From Burkholderia thailandensis E264 (GTDB lineage: Bacteria; Pseudomonadota; Gammaproteobacteria; Burkholderiales; Burkholderiaceae): a stretch of 64,000 nucleotides of DNA. Position numbers and translations under genes: made by a program. Shown piece by piece: positions 8,243-16,410 of this stretch. Positions within the stretch are counted from its first letter, which is position 1, and every line of letters begins with the position of its first letter. The notes under the pieces were generated by a model. That model saw nothing but the letters and a program-made list of their open reading frames with translations, was not told the origin of the DNA and did not search any database. The stretch covers positions 3,410,001 to 3,474,000 of the forward strand of contig NC_007651.1 of the NCBI RefSeq assembly GCF_000012365.1. Direction: 5' to 3'.

Positions 8243-8854
8243 TTAACGACGCATGACCTTTTCGGACGGCGTCAGCGCTTCGATATAGGCAGGACGGCTG
8301 AAGATCCGCTCTGCGTACTTCATCAGCGGCGCGGCATTCTTCGACAACTCGATCCCGTAGTGGTCGAGACGCCACAGGAGCGGAGCGATCGCGACGTCGA
8401 GCATCGAAAACTCTTCGCCCAGCATGTACTTGTTCTTCAGAAAGATCGGCGCGAGCTGCGTCAGGCGATCGCGGATCGCAAGGCGCGCCTTCTCGTGGCT
8501 CTTCTCCGCGGCCTTGCCCTTCTCGTTCTCGAGCGTGCTCACGTGCACGAACAGTTCCTTCTCGAAGTTGAGCAGGAACAGGCGCGCGCGCGCGCGCTGC
8601 ACCGGGTCGGCCGGCATCAGTTGCGGATGCGGGAAGCGCTCGTCGATGTACTCGTTGATGATGTTCGATTCGTACAGGATCAGATCGCGTTCGACGAGAA
8701 TCGGCACCTGTCCGTACGGATTCATCACCGCAATGTCTTCCGGCTTGTTGAACAGGTCGACGTCGCGGATCTCGAAATCCATCCCTTTTTCGAACAGCAC
8801 CAGCCGGCAACGCTGGGAGAACGGGCAAGTCGTGCCGGAATACAGAACCATCAT
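8243..8854 (-). CDS. sspA: Stringent starvation protein A (GST-fold RNA polymerase-associated)
   Basis: The 203-residue protein has a thioredoxin-like N-terminal domain (MVLYSGTTCPFSQRCRLVLFEKG, then NPYGQVPILVERDLILYESNIINEYID). An all-helical C-terminal GST domain follows. SspA proteins bind RNA polymerase and have lost glutathione-transferase activity (family knowledge). Here it lies in the typical petABC-sspA-sspB order. A (GC)n tract within the gene encodes an Arg-Ala repeat (RARAR, around 8582-8596) that could be slippage-prone. Family identity is firm. Confidence 0.95.
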   Translation of the reverse strand: MMVLYSGTTCPFSQRCRLVLFEKGMDFEIRDVDLFNKPEDIAVMNPYGQVPILVERDLILYESNIINEYIDERFPHPQLMPADPVQRARARLFLLNFEKELFVHVSTLENEKGKAAEKSHEKARLAIRDRLTQLAPIFLKNKYMLGEEFSMLDVAIAPLLWRLDHYGIELSKNAAPLMKYAERIFSRPAYIEALTPSEKVMRR

Positions 8855-8878
8855 GTTTGCGTTTCCTCAAAAAGCCGA

Positions 8879-8927
8879 GGGCCAGCGCGTGGAAAAGCCC
8901 CTTGCAGGCTCTTCCTTGCGCTGGCCC
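8879..8927. repeat. Long imperfect hairpin between petC and sspA
   Basis: GGGCCAGCGC (8879-8888) pairs exactly with GCGCTGGCCC (8918-8927). An inner GGAAAAGCC/GGCTCTTCC stem with one mismatch continues toward a 7-base loop. The structure fills most of the 92-bp petC-sspA gap. It has no clean U-run on the minus strand, so it is either a weak terminator that partly separates sspAB from petABC or an RNA-stability element. Confidence 0.7.
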
Positions 8928-8946
8928 CACGCCAGTCTCGGCGTGA

Positions 8947-9705
8947 TTACTTGATATCTTTCCAGTAGGCGGCGTTGAGCCGCCATGCGAGGAACGTCAG
9001 GACACCAAGGAACAGCAGCACCCACACGCCAAGGCGCTTGCGGGTCTGTTGCGCCGGCTCGGACATCCAGCTCAGGTACGCAACCAGATCGCCGACGGCG
9101 GCATCGTAATCCGCCGGCGCGAGCGTTCCGGGTGTCAACTGCTGGAATCCGACGAGCTTGCGCACTTTCTCGCCCGTTTCCTCGTCCGTCTTTTCCTCGA
9201 ATTTTGCAATGCGCTCCCCCTGAAGCTGCCACAGCACGTGAGGCATGCCGACGTTCGGGAACACGGCGTTGTTCCAGCCCGTCGGGCGCGTATCGTCGCG
9301 GTAGAAAGTGCGCAGATACGTGTAGAGCCAATCACGGCTGCGGGCGCGCGCTTCGACGGACAGATCCGGCGGCGCGACGCCGAGCCAGCTCTTCGCGTCT
9401 TCCGGCCGCATCGCAACGGTCATCGTACTGCCGACCTTGTCGGTCGTGAACAGCAGATTCTTCTCGATCTCCTTCTGCGAGATACCGAGGTCCGTCAGCC
9501 GGTTGTAGCGCATCAGGTTCGCACTATGGCAATTCAGGCAATAGTTTACAAACAATTGCGCGCCATGCTGCAAGGAGACGAGATTCTCCGTGTTATCGGG
9601 TGCCCGGTCGAGCGGAAACTCCCCCTCTTGGGCCCGCACGGATACGCTCGTCAGCAGACATGCCGACACAATAAACATTGCGAGCGTCGAAAGCAATTTC
9701 TTCAT
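8947..9705 (-). CDS. petC: Cytochrome c1 of the bc1 complex
   Basis: This is the c-type haem subunit of ubiquinol:cytochrome c oxidoreductase. The 252-residue protein starts MKKLLSTLAMF with a cleavable signal peptide. The haem site is CLNCH (Cys56, Cys59, His60), and VGMPHVLW carries the likely axial Met. The C-terminal helix (GVWVLLFLGVLTFLAWRL) anchors it in the membrane with the haem domain in the periplasm. An AGGGGG ribosome site before the ATG at 9705 favours this start over one 21 bp upstream. It lies just after petB. Confidence 0.96.
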   Translation of the reverse strand: MKKLLSTLAMFIVSACLLTSVSVRAQEGEFPLDRAPDNTENLVSLQHGAQLFVNYCLNCHSANLMRYNRLTDLGISQKEIEKNLLFTTDKVGSTMTVAMRPEDAKSWLGVAPPDLSVEARARSRDWLYTYLRTFYRDDTRPTGWNNAVFPNVGMPHVLWQLQGERIAKFEEKTDEETGEKVRKLVGFQQLTPGTLAPADYDAAVGDLVAYLSWMSEPAQQTRKRLGVWVLLFLGVLTFLAWRLNAAYWKDIK

Positions 9706-9727
9706 ACGAATTCCCCCTTCGCTCACG

Positions 9728-11110
9728 TCAATGGGATTTGAACCGCACGCGTTCGGGCGGCTGCTTGAAGGTGCCGAGCCGCGTCCAGAACGGCATGCCG
9801 AGGAAGAACGCGAAATACACGAGCGCGCACACCTGGGCGATCAGCGTCGCGGCGGGCGAAGGCGGTCGCGTGCCGAGGAACGCGAGCGTCAAAAACACGG
9901 CGACGAAGATCCCGAAAAACACCTTGTGAAAGAACGGCCGGTAGCGGATCGACTTCACCGGGCTGCGATCGAGCCACGGCAGGAAGAACAGCGTGACGAC
10001 GGCCCCGCCCATCACCACGACGCCCCAGAACTTCGATTCGGTGAAGTACATGAAGACGACGAGCGCCGCGGCGAGCACGGGCAGCGCGATCTTCCACTTG
10101 CCGCGCGCGCGCACGAGCGCGAGAAGGCCGAGCGCGGCGATCACGATCATCAGCACGATCTTGAACGGGTCGGTCGTTGCGCGCAGCATCGCGTAGAACG
10201 CGGTGAAATACCAGACGGGCGCGATCTCGGGCGGCGTCTGCAGCGGATTCGCCGGGATGAAGTTGTTCGCCTCGAGGAAGTAGCCGCCCATCTCCGGCAT
10301 GAAGAACACGATCAGCGCGAACACCATTAGGAACACGCAAACGCCGAAGAAATCGTGCACGGAGTAGTACGGATGGAACGGAATGCCGTCGAGCGGCACG
10401 CCCTTCTCGTCCTTCTTCTCCTTGATCTCGATGCCGTCCGGGTTGTTCGACCCCACTTCGTGCAGCGCGATCAGGTGCGCGACGACGAGCAGCAGCAGCA
10501 CGAGCGGAATCGCGATCACGTGGAACGCGAAGAAGCGGTTCAGCGTGACGTCGGACACGACGTAGTCGCCGCGAATCCACAGCGACAGGTCCGGACCGAC
10601 GAACGGAATCGCCGAGAAAAGGTTCACGATCACCTGCGCGCCCCAGAACGACATCTGGCCCCACGGCAGCAGGTAGCCGAAGAACGCCTCGGCCATCAGG
10701 CACAGGAAGATCGCGCAGCCGAAGATCCACACGAGTTCGCGCGGCTTGCGGTACGAGCCGTACAGCAGGCCGCGGAACATGTGCAGGTAGACGACGACGA
10801 AGAACATCGACGCGCCCGTCGAGTGCATGTAGCGGATGAGCCAGCCCCACGGCACCTCGCGCATGATGTACTCGACCGACGCGAACGCAAGCGTCGAATC
10901 GGGCTTGTAGTTCATCGTCAGGAAAATGCCGGTGACGATCTGGTTGACGAGCACGAGCAGCGCGAGCGACCCGAAGAAATACCAGACGTTGAAGTTCTTC
11001 GGCGCGTAATACTCGGAAAGATGCTGCTTCCAGGTGGAAGTAAGAGGAAAGCGCCGGTCGACCCAGCCGAGCAAGCCTGTTGTGGAGATCTCTTTGTTGT
11101 CGGTCGCCAT
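9728..11110 (-). CDS. petB: Cytochrome b of the bc1 complex
   Basis: The 460-residue integral membrane subunit holds the two b haems and the quinone sites. Haem-ligand helices are visible in VVVYLHMFRGLLYG and AFHVIAIPLVLLLLVVAHLIALHEVG. The Qo-site motif, PEWY in many homologues, reads PVWY here (Val299). As I recall, this variant also occurs in other beta- and gamma-proteobacteria. The C-terminus carries extra hydrophobic segments. It directly abuts petA (no gap) and is followed by petC, the usual petABC operon. Confidence 0.96.
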   Translation of the reverse strand: MATDNKEISTTGLLGWVDRRFPLTSTWKQHLSEYYAPKNFNVWYFFGSLALLVLVNQIVTGIFLTMNYKPDSTLAFASVEYIMREVPWGWLIRYMHSTGASMFFVVVYLHMFRGLLYGSYRKPRELVWIFGCAIFLCLMAEAFFGYLLPWGQMSFWGAQVIVNLFSAIPFVGPDLSLWIRGDYVVSDVTLNRFFAFHVIAIPLVLLLLVVAHLIALHEVGSNNPDGIEIKEKKDEKGVPLDGIPFHPYYSVHDFFGVCVFLMVFALIVFFMPEMGGYFLEANNFIPANPLQTPPEIAPVWYFTAFYAMLRATTDPFKIVLMIVIAALGLLALVRARGKWKIALPVLAAALVVFMYFTESKFWGVVVMGGAVVTLFFLPWLDRSPVKSIRYRPFFHKVFFGIFVAVFLTLAFLGTRPPSPAATLIAQVCALVYFAFFLGMPFWTRLGTFKQPPERVRFKSH

Positions 11111-11731
11111 TTACGCTTCTCCTTTCTCGTCCTTGCCGATCACGAGCGTCGTGGCCGACGTGAACATATAAGGCGGGACGTCCAGATTCTGCGGGGCCGG
11201 CTTGTTCTTGAAGACCCGTCCGGCGAGGTCGTAGGTCGAGCCGTGGCACGGGCACAGGAAGCCCCCCGGCCAATCGTCGGGCAGGTTCGGCTGCGGCCCC
11301 GGCGTGAAGCGCGAGGTCGGCGTGCAGCCGAGGTGCGTGCACACGGCCATCACGACGAGGATGTTCTTGTGGTCGGCTCTCGACCGGTACTCGTTCGCGC
11401 AGTACGACGGCAACGGCATCGAGTACGGCGATTTCGACTGCGGATCGGCGACTTCCTTGTCCGCCTTGACGACGTCGGCGAGCATGTCGTCGGTGCGGTA
11501 CAGCACCCACACCGGCTTGCCGCGCCAGGGAATCGTGAGCATCTCGCCCGGCTTGAGCGCGCTGATGTCGACTTCGACGGGCGCGCCGGCCGCCTTAGCC
11601 TTGGTGGACGGCGCCATCGACGCCGCAAAAGGTATCACGGTTGCGACGCCACCGACGCCGCCCGCAACCGATGTCGCAATCAGCCATGTCCGGCGGCCGC
11701 TGTCGACGTGTTCGTCTTCTTTGTCTCGCAT
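11111..11731 (-). CDS. petA: Rieske iron-sulfur subunit of the bc1 complex
   Basis: The 206-residue protein carries the Rieske [2Fe-2S] motifs CTHLGC (Cys131, His133) and CPCHGS (Cys160, His163), plus the disulfide cysteines 136 and 162. The N-terminus has a twin-arginine sequence, SGRRTWLIATSVAGG, that doubles as membrane anchor. It therefore likely depends on Tat, encoded at 14320-15928. The ATG at 11731 follows a GGGG ribosome site; a TTG at 11743 is less likely. It is first in petABC. The 220 bp upstream hold its promoter, but I see no clear hexamers. Confidence 0.96.
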   Translation of the reverse strand: MRDKEDEHVDSGRRTWLIATSVAGGVGGVATVIPFAASMAPSTKAKAAGAPVEVDISALKPGEMLTIPWRGKPVWVLYRTDDMLADVVKADKEVADPQSKSPYSMPLPSYCANEYRSRADHKNILVVMAVCTHLGCTPTSRFTPGPQPNLPDDWPGGFLCPCHGSTYDLAGRVFKNKPAPQNLDVPPYMFTSATTLVIGKDEKGEA

Positions 11732-11951
11732 CACACGCCCCAATTCTGAGTTGGATATCCGTCACGACATTTCACACCGCCGCTAGTTTGCTCGAATGGA
11801 GTCGGCATTTACAAGACCCGGACGTTAAATACCTCCCGAAGCTATTATTAATCAAGGGTTTCCCCGAGCTATCGAAATACCCGTTTCGATAATGCGCGAA
11901 ATGTGCACCGCAACGCGTTTTGTTTTGGATGCGGTGCGGCAATTTGCGCAA

Positions 11952-12698
11952 TTAAACCGGGTTATGAATATCGATGAAAATATGCTCGAGATCAAAACGC
12001 TCCGATAAATGCTGGCCGAGCGCCTGAATGCCGAAACGCTCGGTCGCATGGTGCCCCGCCGCAACGAACGCGACGCCGCTCTCGGCCGCCGCGTGCGTCA
12101 CGTGCTCGGACGCCTCCCCCGTCAGGAACACGTCGGCGCCCGCGTCGATCGCCGCGTCGAAGAAGCTCTGCGCGCCGCCCGTGCACCACGCGACGCGGCG
12201 CAGTTGCTGGTCGGAGTCGCCGAGCACGAGCGGCGCGCGGCCGAGCGTGTTCTCGACCTTCGCGGTGAAGTGCTCGAGCGAGACGGGCATCGGCAGCGTC
12301 GCGAGCCAGCCGAGGTCCTGGTCGCCGAAATGCGCGTCGCCAATGAGGCCAAGGCGCTCGCCGAGCTGCGCGTTGTTGCCGAATTCGGGATGCGCGTCGA
12401 GCGGCAGATGGAACGCGAACAGGTTCAGGTCGTTCGCGAGCAGGCGCTTCAGGCGCTGGTACTTGCGGCCCGTGATCTGCGGCGCCTCGTTGCGCCAGAA
12501 GTAGCCGTGATGGACGAGCACCGCGTCCGCGCCCCATTCGAGGGCGCGATCGAGAAATGCGAGCGAAGCCGTCACGCCGGTGGCGATTTTTTCAATCTTG
12601 CGACGGCCCTCCACCTGGAGGCCGTTCGGGCTGTAGTCCTTGAACCGCCCGATTTCGAGGGTATTGTTCAAGTACAATTCAAGTTCGATCCGATCCAT
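11952..12698 (-). CDS. Nif3-family dinuclear metal-centre protein (YbgI-like)
   Basis: The 248-residue length and motifs fit the Nif3/YbgI family: RIELELYLNNTLEIGRFKDYSPNGLQVEG at the start, then GADAVLVHHGYFW with metal-binding histidines. Near the end, VAAGHHATERFG supplies more ligands. Members form hexameric toroids with two metals per subunit; related proteins have been linked to GTP cyclohydrolase I type 2-like or DNA-related roles, none settled. AGAGG precedes the ATG at 12698. It starts only 21 bp from the divergent protease gene, so the two promoters must overlap the coding ends. Confidence 0.92.
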   Translation of the reverse strand: MDRIELELYLNNTLEIGRFKDYSPNGLQVEGRRKIEKIATGVTASLAFLDRALEWGADAVLVHHGYFWRNEAPQITGRKYQRLKRLLANDLNLFAFHLPLDAHPEFGNNAQLGERLGLIGDAHFGDQDLGWLATLPMPVSLEHFTAKVENTLGRAPLVLGDSDQQLRRVAWCTGGAQSFFDAAIDAGADVFLTGEASEHVTHAAAESGVAFVAAGHHATERFGIQALGQHLSERFDLEHIFIDIHNPV

Positions 12699-12719
12699 AT
12701 AAACCTCTAGTATCTTCAA

Positions 12720-13925
12720 ATGCTTAGACGCTTCTGGCTGTTCTTCGCCCAAGCGGTGACGGTGCTGCTCGCACTGATGTTCATCGTGGCGACGCTCAAG
12801 CCGCAGTGGCTCCAACGGCAGGGCCAGCTCGGCAAACAGCTCGCTGCGCCGATCGTCGCGCTGCGGGAAGTCGCGCCCGGCGTCGGCGGCGCGCCCGCTC
12901 AATCCTCGTACGCGGATGCCGCGCAAAAGGCAATGCCCGCGGTCGTCAACGTATTCTCCAGCAAGGACGGCTCGCTGCCGCCCGATCCGCGCGCGAAGGA
13001 CCCGCTCTTTCGCTATTTCTTCGGCGACCGCAACGCGCGCCGGCAGCAGGAGGAGCCCGCGGCCAATCTGGGGTCGGGCGTCATCGTAAGCTCGGAGGGT
13101 TACATTCTAACGAACCAGCACGTCGTCGACGGCGCGGACCAGATCGAAGTCGCGCTCGCCGACGGCCGCACGGCCACCGCGAAGGTGATCGGCAGCGATC
13201 CGGAAACCGACCTCGCGGTGCTCAAGATCAACATGACGAATCTGCCGACGATCACGCTCGGCCGCTCGGACCAGGCGCGGGTCGGCGACGTCGTGCTCGC
13301 GATCGGCAACCCGTTCGGCGTCGGCCAGACGGTCACGATGGGGATCATCAGCGCGCTCGGGCGCAACCACCTCGGCATCAACACGTTCGAGAACTTCATC
13401 CAGACCGACGCGCCGATCAATCCGGGCAACTCGGGCGGCGCGCTCGTCGACGTGAACGGCAACCTGCTCGGCATCAACACGGCGATCTACTCGCGCTCGG
13501 GCGGCTCGCTCGGCATCGGCTTCGCGATCCCCGTATCGACCGCGCGCAACGTGCTCGAAAGCATCATCACGACGGGCGCCGTCACGCGCGGATGGATCGG
13601 CGTCGAGCCGCAGGACGTGACGCCGGAAATCGCCGAGTCGTTCAGCCTCGCGCAAAAATCGGGCGCGATCGTCGCGGGCGTGTTGCAGGGCGGCCCGGCC
13701 GACAAGGCGGGAATCAAGCCGGGCGACATTCTCGTGTCGATCGACGACGAGGAAATCACCGATACGACGAAGCTGCTGAACGTCGTCGCGCAGATCAAGC
13801 CCGGCACGCCGGCGAAGGTTCATGTCGTGCGCAAGGGCAAGGAGTTCGATGTGACGGTCGTGATCGGCAAGCGGCCGCCGCCACCGAAACAGGCGCTCGA
13901 CGATCAGAACAGCGACGAGGAGTAA
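12720..13925 (+). CDS. Periplasmic trypsin-like serine protease with one PDZ domain (DegS/HtrA family)
   Basis: This 401-residue S1C protease has one N-terminal membrane helix (FWLFFAQAVTVLLALMFIVATL) that anchors it in the inner membrane facing the periplasm. The catalytic triad is His134 (TNQHVVDG), Asp164 (DPETDLAVL) and Ser238 (NPGNSGGAL). A single PDZ domain (about 290-385) follows. One PDZ plus an uncleaved anchor resembles DegS, which cuts an anti-sigma factor in the envelope stress response; MucD/DegQ usually has two PDZ domains. No Shine-Dalgarno is visible before the ATG, and the gap to the divergent gene is only 21 bp. Confidence 0.92.
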   Translation: MLRRFWLFFAQAVTVLLALMFIVATLKPQWLQRQGQLGKQLAAPIVALREVAPGVGGAPAQSSYADAAQKAMPAVVNVFSSKDGSLPPDPRAKDPLFRYFFGDRNARRQQEEPAANLGSGVIVSSEGYILTNQHVVDGADQIEVALADGRTATAKVIGSDPETDLAVLKINMTNLPTITLGRSDQARVGDVVLAIGNPFGVGQTVTMGIISALGRNHLGINTFENFIQTDAPINPGNSGGALVDVNGNLLGINTAIYSRSGGSLGIGFAIPVSTARNVLESIITTGAVTRGWIGVEPQDVTPEIAESFSLAQKSGAIVAGVLQGGPADKAGIKPGDILVSIDDEEITDTTKLLNVVAQIKPGTPAKVHVVRKGKEFDVTVVIGKRPPPPKQALDDQNSDEE

Positions 13926-14319
13926 GCGCGGCGGCGGGCTCCGCAGGGGCGGCCGCGCGGAGCCCGCGCTGTGCGCACCGCCCCGGCGCGGCCGCATGGT
14001 TATTCCGGCTGGGCCGCGCAGCGTTTCCGGCGACGCGCGCCAACAAACAAAAAGGCAACCCCGAGGGTTGCCTTTTTTCGTTTCGAGCCGCCGATCGCGC
14101 CGGCCGCCTTGTAGCGGCTACGTAGCCGCTGTAACGGTAGGCCAACGCGATGCGGCTCTGCCTCGAGCCGGAATGGCGGCGCGGTTGCCGCCGGCGCTTC
14201 GAATCGCGCCCCGCACATCCCTTCAGCACGCAAGATGCGCGCGACCGCGCCCCAGGCCCAGCCGCTCCCGTGGACACAACCGGCTGGGCCGCCCCACCCC
14301 GACCGCGTCACGGCCTCCG
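13926..14319. other. Convergent intergenic region between the protease gene and tatC
   Basis: This 394-bp GC-rich gap contains the terminator at 14049-14078 and an 18-bp perfect palindrome (AGCGGCTAC/GTAGCCGCT, 14113-14130). I see no credible gene in either direction. Confidence 0.7.
14049..14078. terminator. Bidirectional rho-independent terminator
   Basis: A perfect 8-bp stem GGCAACCC/GGGTTGCC with a CGA loop is flanked by AAAAA on the left and TTTTTT on the right. It can therefore end both the plus-strand protease transcript and the minus-strand tat transcript that converge here. Confidence 0.93.
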
Positions 14320-15102
14320 TCAATTCGCCGCGGCCTCGCTCTCGTCCTCTTCCTTCGCGGGCGGCTTCACGAACAGCCGCGCCGCGATGATCCCGGCCTC
14401 GTACAGCAGCACGAGCGGCAGCGCGAGCATCAACTGCGAGAACACGTCGGGCGGCGTCACGACGGCCGCGACGACGAACGCGCCGACGATCACGTACGGC
14501 CGAATCTCCTTGAGCTTCTTCACCGTCAGCACGCCCATCCGGACGAGCAGCACGACGACGATCGGCACCTCGAACGTGACCCCGAACGCGACGAACATCC
14601 CGAGCACGAAGCTCAGATAATTGTCGATATCGGTCGACATCTCGGCACCGAGCGGCGCGTTGTAGTGCGCCATCACGCGGAAAATCGTCGGAAACACGAG
14701 GAAGTACGCGAACGCCATCCCGCAGAGAAACAGCACGTAGCTGCTGCCGACAAGCGGCGCGACGAGCTTCTTTTCGTGCTGATAGAGCCCCGGCGCGACG
14801 AACGCCCAGATTTGGTACAGCACGACCGGCAGCGCGATCACGAGCGCAACGAGCATCGTCACCTTCATCGGCACGAAGAACGAGCCCGTGACGTCGGTCA
14901 CGATCATCTTGCCGCCTTTCGGCAGGTTCTCCATCAGCGGTCGCGCGAGCAGCCGGAAGATGTCCGGTGCCCAGTAGACGAGCCCGAGGAACACGACGAT
15001 CACGGCCGTGCCTGCCCGAATGATCCGGTCGCGCAACTCGACGAGATGGGAGATGAAGGTTTCTTCCGGACCTTCGTCCGGATTGTGCTGGGGGTCGCTC
15101 AC
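14320..15102 (-). CDS. tatC: Twin-arginine translocase subunit TatC
   Basis: TatC is the six-helix receptor for twin-arginine signal peptides. The 260-residue protein starts near the family motif FISHLVELRDRIIRAG and has PLMENLPKGGKMIVTDVTGSF and FGVTFEVPIVVVLL segments. The C-terminus is a charged tail (KPPAKEEDESEAAAN). It is last in tatA-tatB-tatC and at the downstream end of the long minus-strand gene run; the bidirectional terminator lies 242 bp further on. The Rieske protein in this window is a likely substrate. Confidence 0.97.
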   Translation of the reverse strand: MSDPQHNPDEGPEETFISHLVELRDRIIRAGTAVIVVFLGLVYWAPDIFRLLARPLMENLPKGGKMIVTDVTGSFFVPMKVTMLVALVIALPVVLYQIWAFVAPGLYQHEKKLVAPLVGSSYVLFLCGMAFAYFLVFPTIFRVMAHYNAPLGAEMSTDIDNYLSFVLGMFVAFGVTFEVPIVVVLLVRMGVLTVKKLKEIRPYVIVGAFVVAAVVTPPDVFSQLMLALPLVLLYEAGIIAARLFVKPPAKEEDESEAAAN

Positions 15103-15140
15103 ACCGGCCCTCGGTTGAAATGACTAGCGCGAATCATCGA

Positions 15141-15668
15141 TCAGAAGAAACGCGCGGGACGGCGCAGGCTTGACGGCTGATGCCGCGCGACGCGTGCGGC
15201 GCCCGACTGAACCTGCGTGCGGCGCATCGTCGCCCGCTTGTACCAGACGGGCGTCGCCGTCTTCTTCACGCGCCAGTTGCGGCGCTTCGCCGGCGCGGCG
15301 GCCACGGTGCGCCACGACGGCTCGTCGGACGTCGCGCCCAAGCCGCCCGACGCATCGGCGGCCGCCGGATCGCCCGACGACACCGCCGAATTCCACGCGG
15401 CGTTCAGATCGCGCTCGTGCTCGCGCAGGTTGTCGTGGATCGTGTTCTCGACGTTGCGCGCGGCCTGCTCGAAATCGCTCTTCATCGTGCGCAACGCATC
15501 GAGTTCGATCTCGCGCGAGACTTCCGCCTTCACGTCGTTGATGTAGCGCTGCGCGCGCCCGAACAGCGCGCCCGCCGTGCGCGCGACGCGCGGCAACCGC
15601 TCGGGGCCGAGCACGACGAGCGCGACGACGCCGATCAGCGCCATCTTCGAAAGACCGAGATCGAGCAT
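15141..15668 (-). CDS. tatB: Twin-arginine translocase subunit TatB
   Basis: TatB forms the receptor complex with TatC. The 175-residue protein begins MLDLGLSKMALIGVVALVVLGPERLP: a single N-terminal membrane helix followed by the conserved GPERLP hinge. An amphipathic helix and a long polar tail follow. The tail is basic and Ser/Arg-rich at the end (residues about 125-175), as is common in Burkholderia TatB. It lies 26 bp after tatA and 38 bp before tatC. Confidence 0.95.
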   Translation of the reverse strand: MLDLGLSKMALIGVVALVVLGPERLPRVARTAGALFGRAQRYINDVKAEVSREIELDALRTMKSDFEQAARNVENTIHDNLREHERDLNAAWNSAVSSGDPAAADASGGLGATSDEPSWRTVAAAPAKRRNWRVKKTATPVWYKRATMRRTQVQSGAARVARHQPSSLRRPARFF

Positions 15669-15694
15669 CGAGACGCCCCGTCAGTGTCCGCGCG

Positions 15695-15928
15695 TCACGC
15701 CTTGTTCGAATCCGACGAACGCGTCGCATCCTTCGCGTCGACGTTCACCGAGCCCGAGCGCGGCAGTTGCTGCGGGTCCGCGGGGGCCTCGCCTTCGCGC
15801 ATGCCGTCCTTGAAGCCCTTGACCGCGCTGCCCAGATCGTTGCCGATGTTGCGCAGCTTCTTCGTGCCGAACACCAGCGCGACGATCAGCAACACGATCA
15901 GCCAGTGCCAAATACTCAATCCGCCCAT
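15695..15928 (-). CDS. tatA: Twin-arginine translocase subunit TatA
   Basis: TatA oligomerises to form the Tat translocation pathway. This 77-residue protein has the N-terminal helix [19 protein letters not shown] with the [10 protein letters not shown] hinge. The amphipathic helix [12 protein letters not shown] and a short acidic tail complete it. Length and layout are typical. It is first in tatABC, 88 bp downstream of hinT on the same strand. Confidence 0.96.
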   Translation of the reverse strand: MGGLSIWHWLIVLLIVALVFGTKKLRNIGNDLGSAVKGFKDGMREGEAPADPQQLPRSGSVNVDAKDATRSSDSNKA

Positions 15929-16016
15929 GATGAAACTCTCCTAAACCTCGCCGGTCTCGCGGCGCAAATCGCCGGCCCCGTGCCGGCTTCGTTCGGATGG
16001 CGGGCCACCCGCCATC

Positions 16017-16382
16017 TCACCCCATCCGGCGCCACGGACGCGGCCCGGCCAGAATATGCGCGTGCAGGTGGTAGACCTCCTGCCCGCCGCCCGGCCCGGT
16101 GTTGATCACCGTCCGGAACCCGGTTTCGCCGCCCGTATACGCGCAGCCCAACTGCTCGGCGAGCCGCGCGACGAGAACCATCATTCTACCAAGCAGCGGC
16201 GCGTCGTCCGTGGTGACGGCGGACAGCGTCGGCAAATGCTTGCGCGGTATCACGAGCACGTGCGTGTCGGCCGCGGGCCGGATGTCCCGGAAGGCGACGA
16301 ACTCGGCGTCCTCGTGCACTTTCGTGCTCGGAATCTCGCCTGCCGCGATCTTGCAGAACAGGCAGTTCGGGTCGTGACTCAT
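16017..16382 (-). CDS. hinT: HIT-family purine nucleoside phosphoramidase HinT
   Basis: The 121-residue protein has the N-terminal CLFCKIAAGEIPS element of HinT-type HIT proteins, with zinc-type cysteines. The C-terminal histidine triad is YHLHAHIL, and an INTGPGGGQEVYH run precedes it. These enzymes hydrolyse AMP-lysine and related phosphoramidates. A GGGGA site is best spaced for the ATG at 16382 rather than the adjacent ATG at 16385. A hinT-like gene beside hisE and tatA is a common beta-proteobacterial arrangement. Confidence 0.95.
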   Translation of the reverse strand: MSHDPNCLFCKIAAGEIPSTKVHEDAEFVAFRDIRPAADTHVLVIPRKHLPTLSAVTTDDAPLLGRMMVLVARLAEQLGCAYTGGETGFRTVINTGPGGGQEVYHLHAHILAGPRPWRRMG

Positions 16383-16410
16383 CATGTTCCCCGACGCACG
16401 CTCCGCGGCG

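Noticed and set aside
8582..8596. GC dinucleotide run as an independent repeat element
   Set aside because: It encodes an Arg-Ala stretch within the conserved sspA frame and is short, so it is noted only within that gene.
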